IMG/VR virus record: IMGVR_UViG_3300042691_007469
Span: 1 to 33,519 of that record
Source of the DNA: a virus
Reading direction: 5' to 3' (one strand)
Length of the DNA stretch: 33,519 bases
Of the stretch, positions 30,808 through 33,519 are shown one piece after another. The notes beneath the pieces are model-generated. The model was given only the letters and a program-made list of their open reading frames with translations. It ran no database searches and was not told where the DNA came from. The position numbers and the translations under genes were made by a program. Each line of letters starts with the position of its first letter. Positions within the stretch are counted from its first letter, which is position 1.

Positions 30808-31817
30808 TTGAGCCAGCAGTAGCTTTGGGGGTGAAGCCGAAGGTGGACGAATGGCCGCCGATTAAGTCATACGCAGAGTTGGTTAGGGACAACATACCAG
30901 CACCGGAAGTGTTGATTGATGGGATGTTGCACAGAGGAGGCAAGCTTCTACTTGGCGGAGGAAGCAAGGCGTTTAAGAGTTGGTCACTCATTGACCTAGC
31001 ATTATCACTACACGCTGGCGTGCCGTGGTGGGGTCAGCAGTGCAAGCAAGCAAGGGTGCTGTTCATTAACTTTGAAATTCAAGAATGGAGTTTCCGCAAC
31101 CGACTCGCAGATGTTATCAAGGCAAAGCAACTGGAAGGCAAGGTTGATGACTTTGATGTGTGGACGCTGAGAGGTCACGCTGCCGATTTAACTCTCATCC
31201 GCCCTATGATTGAGAAGCAGATTGAGGGGCGGGGATACCAGGCGATCATTCTCGATCCAAACTATATGTTGATGGGGGATCGGGACGAAAATTCAGCGGG
31301 GGATATGTCAAGTTTGATGAATGAATTTGAGTACCTAGCGACCCGCCACAATCTGTCAATCATTCTGTCACATCACTTCTCCAAGGGTAACAAGAGTGGG
31401 TCAGAGTCAATTGATCGGTTTAGCGGTAGCGGGGTGTTCGCTCGCAATCCAGACAGCTTGGTGGTCCTCACGCCACACGAGGAGGACGAGCGCACCTTCA
31501 CCTGCGAGGTCACGCTACGCAACTTCTCACCTATGGATGCCTTCGTTGTACAATGGAGCTACCCGCTATTCCGGCAGAACTTCGGACTCAATCCAGATAG
31601 GCTAAAGAGGCCAGGCGCACAGAAGTCTATGGAGGATGACAGGTTCTTGTCAGAGATGGGTAGCAAGGAGTGGCAGGCTGGCGATTTAGCCCGTCACATC
31701 GTCGAAAAATGCAAGGTGAGTGAAAGTACGGCATACCGCTACCTAAAGAGGCTGACGAAGGCTAAGAAGATATTGTCAGCCAACGGATTATATTCAGCAG
31801 ATCAGTCTGCTTTTTAG
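30804..31817 (+). CDS. RepA/DnaB-like AAA helicase
   Basis: A 337-residue protein starting at ATG 30804 (AAGGAGGGG site, ATGA overlap with the primase). It has GGKLLLGGGSKAFKSW (Walker A-like, 46-60, with A-F-K-S in place of GKS), a Walker B strand YQAIILDPNYML (145-156) and the sensor-like SIILSHHFSKGN (185-196). The end (about 275-335) is a winged-helix-type unit (GSKEWQAGDLARHIVEKCKV, then ESTAYRYLKRLTKAKKIL). This is the AAA_25/RepA-type ring ATPase used as a replicative helicase in phages. Confidence 0.85.
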   Translation: MIEPAVALGVKPKVDEWPPIKSYAELVRDNIPAPEVLIDGMLHRGGKLLLGGGSKAFKSWSLIDLALSLHAGVPWWGQQCKQARVLFINFEIQEWSFRNRLADVIKAKQLEGKVDDFDVWTLRGHAADLTLIRPMIEKQIEGRGYQAIILDPNYMLMGDRDENSAGDMSSLMNEFEYLATRHNLSIILSHHFSKGNKSGSESIDRFSGSGVFARNPDSLVVLTPHEEDERTFTCEVTLRNFSPMDAFVVQWSYPLFRQNFGLNPDRLKRPGAQKSMEDDRFLSEMGSKEWQAGDLARHIVEKCKVSESTAYRYLKRLTKAKKILSANGLYSADQSAF

Positions 31818-31820
31818 TTC

Positions 31821-31880
31821 TGTCATATCGACTGTCATTTCTTGAGTGTCATACTCATATAATATATGAATATATATCAC
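31821..31880 (+). promoter_or_regulatory. TGTCAT direct repeats and AT-rich tract
   Basis: TGTCAT occurs three times at 31821, 31833 and 31847 (spacings 12 and 14), directly followed by TATAAT (31858-31863) and a long AT tract with partly palindromic ATATATGAATATAT. This lies just after the helicase stop. It could be an operator, a promoter (no good -35 at the right distance) or part of a replication origin. Evidence is the sequence pattern only. Confidence 0.4.
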
Positions 31881-31889
31881 GAAGGGAAA

Positions 31890-31932
31890 GTAGGGGAAAG
31901 GGACTCCTTTTGTCCCGTCCCTTCCCCACTAC
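31890..31932 (+). repeat. Long imperfect inverted repeat
   Basis: GTAGGGGAAAGGGAC (31890-31904) is almost fully complementary to GTCCCTTCCCCACTAC (31917-31932), with one deletion and one insertion. The same left arm can also pair with GTCCC (31912-31916), giving two registers. It stands immediately before the terminator. Possible roles are an origin hairpin, a processing site or a structured 3' end. Confidence 0.6.
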
Positions 31933-31959
31933 CACTACGTTCTTTCCCGTAGTGTTTTT
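31933..31959 (+). terminator. Intrinsic terminator of the replication operon
   Basis: Perfect 7-bp stem CACTACG - loop TTCTTTCC - CGTAGTG followed by TTTTT (31955-31959). This is a standard rho-independent terminator about 115 bases after the helicase stop, ending the long operon. Confidence 0.85.
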
Positions 31960-31968
31960 CTGTTCTGG

Positions 31969-32039
31969 AAAACGAACTGAAAGCTGGCTGGCAGCCACGC
32001 TGGGCATCCTCACACCTGCTGAGGAACGAAGTTCGTTTT
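31969..32039 (+). ncRNA. Predicted three-way-junction RNA
   Basis: Outer stem AAAACGAACT (31969-31978) and AGTTCGTTTT (32030-32039) pair perfectly over 10 bp. Inside are two hairpins: TGGCT-GGC-AGCCA (31985-31997) and CCTCA-CACCTGC-TGAGG (32008-32024). All stems are perfect Watson-Crick, giving a compact three-way junction of about 71 bases between the terminator and the next gene. No known RNA family was recognised. It could be a small RNA, a processing signal, or DNA structure at an origin. Transcription is not shown. Confidence 0.45.
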
Positions 32040-32065
32040 AGGTGAAGGTGTGGTACAATGGGCAA

Positions 32066-32200
32066 ATGAATAATTCTAGACCTGGTTTATATGCCAACAT
32101 CAACGCTCGCCGTAAGGCTGGCACTAGCCGTAGCAAGAAGAACAGCACCATCAAGCCGAAGGTATGGCGTATGATGAAGGCCAAGAAGGGTGGCTTTTGA
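32066..32200 (+). CDS. Small basic phage protein (RPGLYANI family)
   Basis: A 44-residue, strongly basic protein. It contains RPGLYANINARRKAG, then repeated Lys/Arg. Small proteins with the RPGLYANIxAKRxRIxxG pattern are widespread in podoviruses and are of unknown function; DNA or nucleoprotein binding is a fair guess. The gene is preceded by an ATG-GGC-AAA-TGA mini-frame (32058-32069) whose stop overlaps this start (ATGA). An extended -10-like TGGTACAAT (32051-32059) lies just before it. Confidence 0.7.
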   Translation: MNNSRPGLYANINARRKAGTSRSKKNSTIKPKVWRMMKAKKGGF

Positions 32201-32475
32201 ATCAAGACAGAGAGCAACTGAAGGTAGCGCATAAGTTTATTGCACTACTTCAGCGTGAGAATGCACAATTGCATAGCGTGCTGCGTCTGCTAGGGCAATT
32301 GGTTGACGATATGAACGCAAATTGCTCCTATGAGGTGTTCGAGACGCAATGGAATGCAATTACTGATAGGGTCAAAAGCCTTTCAGCATTCTTTGCAACC
32401 CACCAGAAGCACCTAAAAACGCTCCAGGATGCCTGTCCTGACGCTTTTGATGAAGATGAGGTAGATGAGTCGTGA
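32197..32475 (+). CDS. Hypothetical helical protein
   Basis: A 92-residue protein. A TTG start at 32197 overlaps the previous stop (TTGA) and has a GAAGGG site; ATG 32164 would overlap the previous gene by 37 bases and is less likely. The product is a charged helical protein (REQLKVAHKFIALLQRENAQ, then SLSAFFATHQKHLKTLQDAC) with an acidic tail. Coiled-coil-like; function unknown. It overlaps the next start by GTGA. Confidence 0.5.
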   Translation: MNQDREQLKVAHKFIALLQRENAQLHSVLRLLGQLVDDMNANCSYEVFETQWNAITDRVKSLSAFFATHQKHLKTLQDACPDAFDEDEVDES

Positions 32476-32708
32476 ATCCAAGAGATTTGCCCTGTAATTC
32501 GCCCCGCCGGACTCTTGGGGGACCTAAAAAGTTCGTTGTTAGGGCTTGCCAAGGCGGGAAAAGCAAAACAATCCGCTACGGCGACCCCAAAATGACTATA
32601 AAGAAGAACAATCCAGAGCGTAGGCGTAGCTTTAGGGCTAGGCACAAGTGTGACAGCAACCCTCCCAGCAAGCTAACAGCTCGTGCGTGGTCATGCAAAA
32701 ACTGGTAA
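32472..32708 (+). CDS. Conserved small basic phage protein
   Basis: A 78-residue protein starting with GTG (32472, GTGA overlap). It carries a pattern I know from many phage small proteins: KKFVVRACQGGKSKTIRYGD, then KMTIKKNNPERRRSFRARHK, and a final ARAWSCKNW. The Cys/Arg/Trp at the end are typical. The family's function is not settled; association with capsid assembly has been suggested by context in other phages. Strongly basic. Confidence 0.75.
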   Translation: MNPRDLPCNSPRRTLGGPKKFVVRACQGGKSKTIRYGDPKMTIKKNNPERRRSFRARHKCDSNPPSKLTARAWSCKNW

Positions 32709-32710
32709 AT

Positions 32711-32875
32711 ATGCCAAAGGTAGCCAAAAAGAAGCGTCAGGATGCCTCAAAATCGAGCAGAAATGCCGTTTCTAAGCGTCTTCGCGCGAAAGGTGATGCT
32801 CCAGACCTTCCAGTGGTCAAATTTAGGGTTGAGGAACTTGGAAATCGAGCCTGTTGTTGTCGGATAGGTCGCTAG
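32711..32875 (+). CDS. Hypothetical basic peptide, partly repeat-derived
   Basis: A 54-residue basic protein (MPKVAKKKRQDASKSSRNAV). The ATG at 32711 lies two bases after the preceding stop. The middle (residues about 19-28) is coded by a copy of the GCCGTTTCTAAGC / GCGCGAAAGG repeats of the right-end field, so the gene or its 3' part may have been formed from repeat DNA. The end is Cys-rich (RACCCRIGR). Low confidence that it is a functional gene. Confidence 0.35.
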   Translation: MPKVAKKKRQDASKSSRNAVSKRLRAKGDAPDLPVVKFRVEELGNRACCCRIGR

Positions 32876-32906
32876 GCTGTCTTCCCCCCATACGCGCGAA
32901 AGCTAA

Positions 32907-33086
32907 CTACGCTTCCGTTTTAGGTGGCTGCGCTTCCGTTTGTTTGCGCTCCCGATACTTAGCCCACCGGATTCCTACTGCCTTCTGATAATGTTCCTTG
33001 GGTCGCACCTTCTGCGGACCCTTTACAGATCCGCCTTTCCTACCCAGGCGCGAAAGGTAAGCCTTGATAATTTCGTCTTCAGTCAT
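32907..33086 (-). CDS. Small basic protein on the minus strand
   Basis: A 59-residue protein (ATG at 33086-33084) with a good AAGGAG ribosome site 11 bases upstream on the minus strand. The product starts MTEDEIIKAYLSRLGRKGGS and continues with basic/Pro-rich sequence (VKGPQKVRPKEHYQKAVGIR), ending KQTEAQPPKTEA, where both TEA pieces are coded by the GCTTCCGTTT repeats. The LGRKGGS start recalls small phage and bacterial DNA-associated peptides. It is convergent to the 32711 frame. Confidence 0.65.
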   Translation of the reverse strand: MTEDEIIKAYLSRLGRKGGSVKGPQKVRPKEHYQKAVGIRWAKYRERKQTEAQPPKTEA

Positions 33087-33205
33087 ATTTTTATACGCTC
33101 CTTATAGGCCAAGCTTCCGTTTGTAAAGACGGAATGCCTACGCTGCCGTTTGTTAGCAAGCGCGAAAAGCCGTTGGGGTTTGAACCCTTGGGCTAAATTA
33201 GTTGT

Positions 33206-33376
33206 TTAGCTATTCATCAAGTCAAATACAGCAATCCCAAAACTATCCTCAAACCAATGCCATATTTCCTCTCGATGAGTTCCAACTTGAAAGTGTTGGA
33301 ATGGAAGCTCAATGCAATCCCTATCATCCGTTGGAATATCTCCCAACTTTTGCCATAATACTTTTACTTTTTTCAT
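33206..33376 (-). CDS. Conserved small protein on the minus strand
   Basis: A 56-residue protein. The start at 33376 is preferred because AAGGGA lies eight bases upstream; a start at 33406 would add ten unlikely residues. It has the pattern VLWQKLGDIPTDDRDCIELP, then HREEIWHWFEDSFGIAVFD, which resembles short proteins found widely in bacteria and phages (LGDIPxxxxDxIexPFxHF...REEIWHWFE). Function unknown. Acidic, with a conserved Trp/His cluster. Confidence 0.7.
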   Translation of the reverse strand: MKKVKVLWQKLGDIPTDDRDCIELPFQHFQVGTHREEIWHWFEDSFGIAVFDLMNS

Positions 33377-33519
33377 CTTTTCCCTTTCTTTCATTCGCGC
33401 AATCAATAAAGACTGAGCTGCCGTTTGTTAGGATGTCCAGGCGAAAGCCGGAATCCACCCTCCGCCCACCTCCGTTACGAGGTGGAACGAGGATAGACTA
33501 ACCTCTCAATCCTTCGTAA
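33377..33519. other. Non-coding segment with hairpins at the right end
   Basis: No gene is supported in the last 143 bases on either strand. Besides repeat copies (33417-33431, 33440-33449) there is a perfect 7-bp hairpin, CCACCTC-CGTTAC-GAGGTGG (33466-33485), and a GGC-GAAA-GCC tetraloop (33440-33449). It may hold regulatory signals for the minus-strand genes, but no promoter is convincing. Confidence 0.4.

Larger units (their letters stand above)
32765..33449. repeat. Dispersed GCTKCCGTTTGTTAG / GCGCGAAAGG repeat field
   Basis: Two short motifs alternate over about 690 bases. Motif A (GCTKCCGTTTGTTAG and variants) occurs at 32765, 32911, 32932, 33113, 33142 and 33417. Motif B (GCGCGAAAGG and variants) occurs at 32784, 32894, 33048, 33160 and 33440. 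In the copies at 33142 and 33417 motif A is followed within a few bases by motif B and an AGCC/GCCG end, so these two look like full units. Some copies overlap coding regions and code for TEA peptides. Spacing is irregular. Confidence 0.6.

Noticed and set aside
31974-32036. Hammerhead-type ribozyme, because of the three-way junction and CTGA/CGAA pieces
   Set aside because: The conserved CUGANGA and GAAA core segments are not in the right places at the junction; only the general shape is similar.
33174-33196. GGGGTTTGAACCC, another T-arm-like sequence
   Set aside because: Flanking pairs are mostly G-U and no cloverleaf can be built upstream; it is better read as a small hairpin between minus-strand genes.
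32765-33449. CRISPR array or integron attC sites at the right end
   Set aside because: Repeat spacing is irregular, units are short and partly inside genes, and the attC core (GTTRRRY with RYYYAAC) is not matched.

Overview
The window is part of a tailed-phage genome (Caudoviricetes), most likely with podovirus-type morphology. The evidence is a block of virion genes on the + strand (portal C-terminus, scaffold, N4-gp56-like major capsid protein, fibre proteins, connector and nozzle-like proteins, internal/ejection proteins, a muramidase) and no tape-measure, tail-tube or sheath genes. It continues into DNA-processing and replication genes. Packing is tight: at least nineteen junctions overlap as ATGA, GTGA or TTGA, which suggests translational coupling. 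No terminase, DNA polymerase, integrase or tRNA is visible. The host cannot be read from the sequence; Shine-Dalgarno sites are normal for bacteria and the standard code fits.

Layout. 1-3.5 kb: end of the portal gene, an inserted SAM methyltransferase, a small unknown gene, scaffold and major capsid protein. 3.5-9.3 kb: small virion-associated or fibre-like proteins, a likely lysis group (short lipoprotein, unknown basic protein, XhlA/holin-like protein), and two repetitive fibre proteins. 9.3-19.9 kb: connector, nozzle-like protein, GNAT-like small protein, then four internal/ejection candidates. The largest is a 1382-residue polyvalent-type protein with an ADP-ribosyltransferase-like segment. 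A GH108-like muramidase follows and shares a repeated GFDVIEPE peptide with it. 19.86-20.2 kb: one secreted-protein gene on the minus strand, a moron candidate. 20.2-23.1 kb: two PD-(D/E)XK nucleases, an SSB-like protein and a RecB/Cas4-like exonuclease. 23.1-29.9 kb: a long overlapping operon with a GT-A glycosyltransferase, small proteins, a 2OG-Fe(II) oxygenase, a cytosine-C5 methyltransferase, a GT9/GT-B glycosyltransferase, a four-CxxC zinc protein and a Mom-like protein. 29.9-31.8 kb: primase and RepA-like helicase. 31.8-32.07 kb: a structured non-coding segment (TGTCAT repeats, AT-rich tract, long inverted repeat, intrinsic terminator, predicted three-way-junction RNA). 32.07-32.9 kb: four small + strand genes. 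32.9-33.5 kb: two small minus-strand genes within a field of short dispersed repeats.

How it may work together. The left half builds the capsid and tail and the proteins injected with the DNA. The nucleases, SSB, primase and helicase form the replication/recombination core. The middle operon combines enzymes that can methylate, oxidise, glycosylate or acyl-modify. This makes a DNA (or surface) modification pathway plausible, though the substrates are not proven by sequence. The points most worth follow-up are the zinc-protein / hairpin-leader / Mom-like arrangement (reminiscent of com-mom of phage Mu), the shared GFDVIEPE peptide on injected proteins, the ART-like segment in the giant ejection protein, the junction RNA after the replication genes, and the repeat field at the right end.
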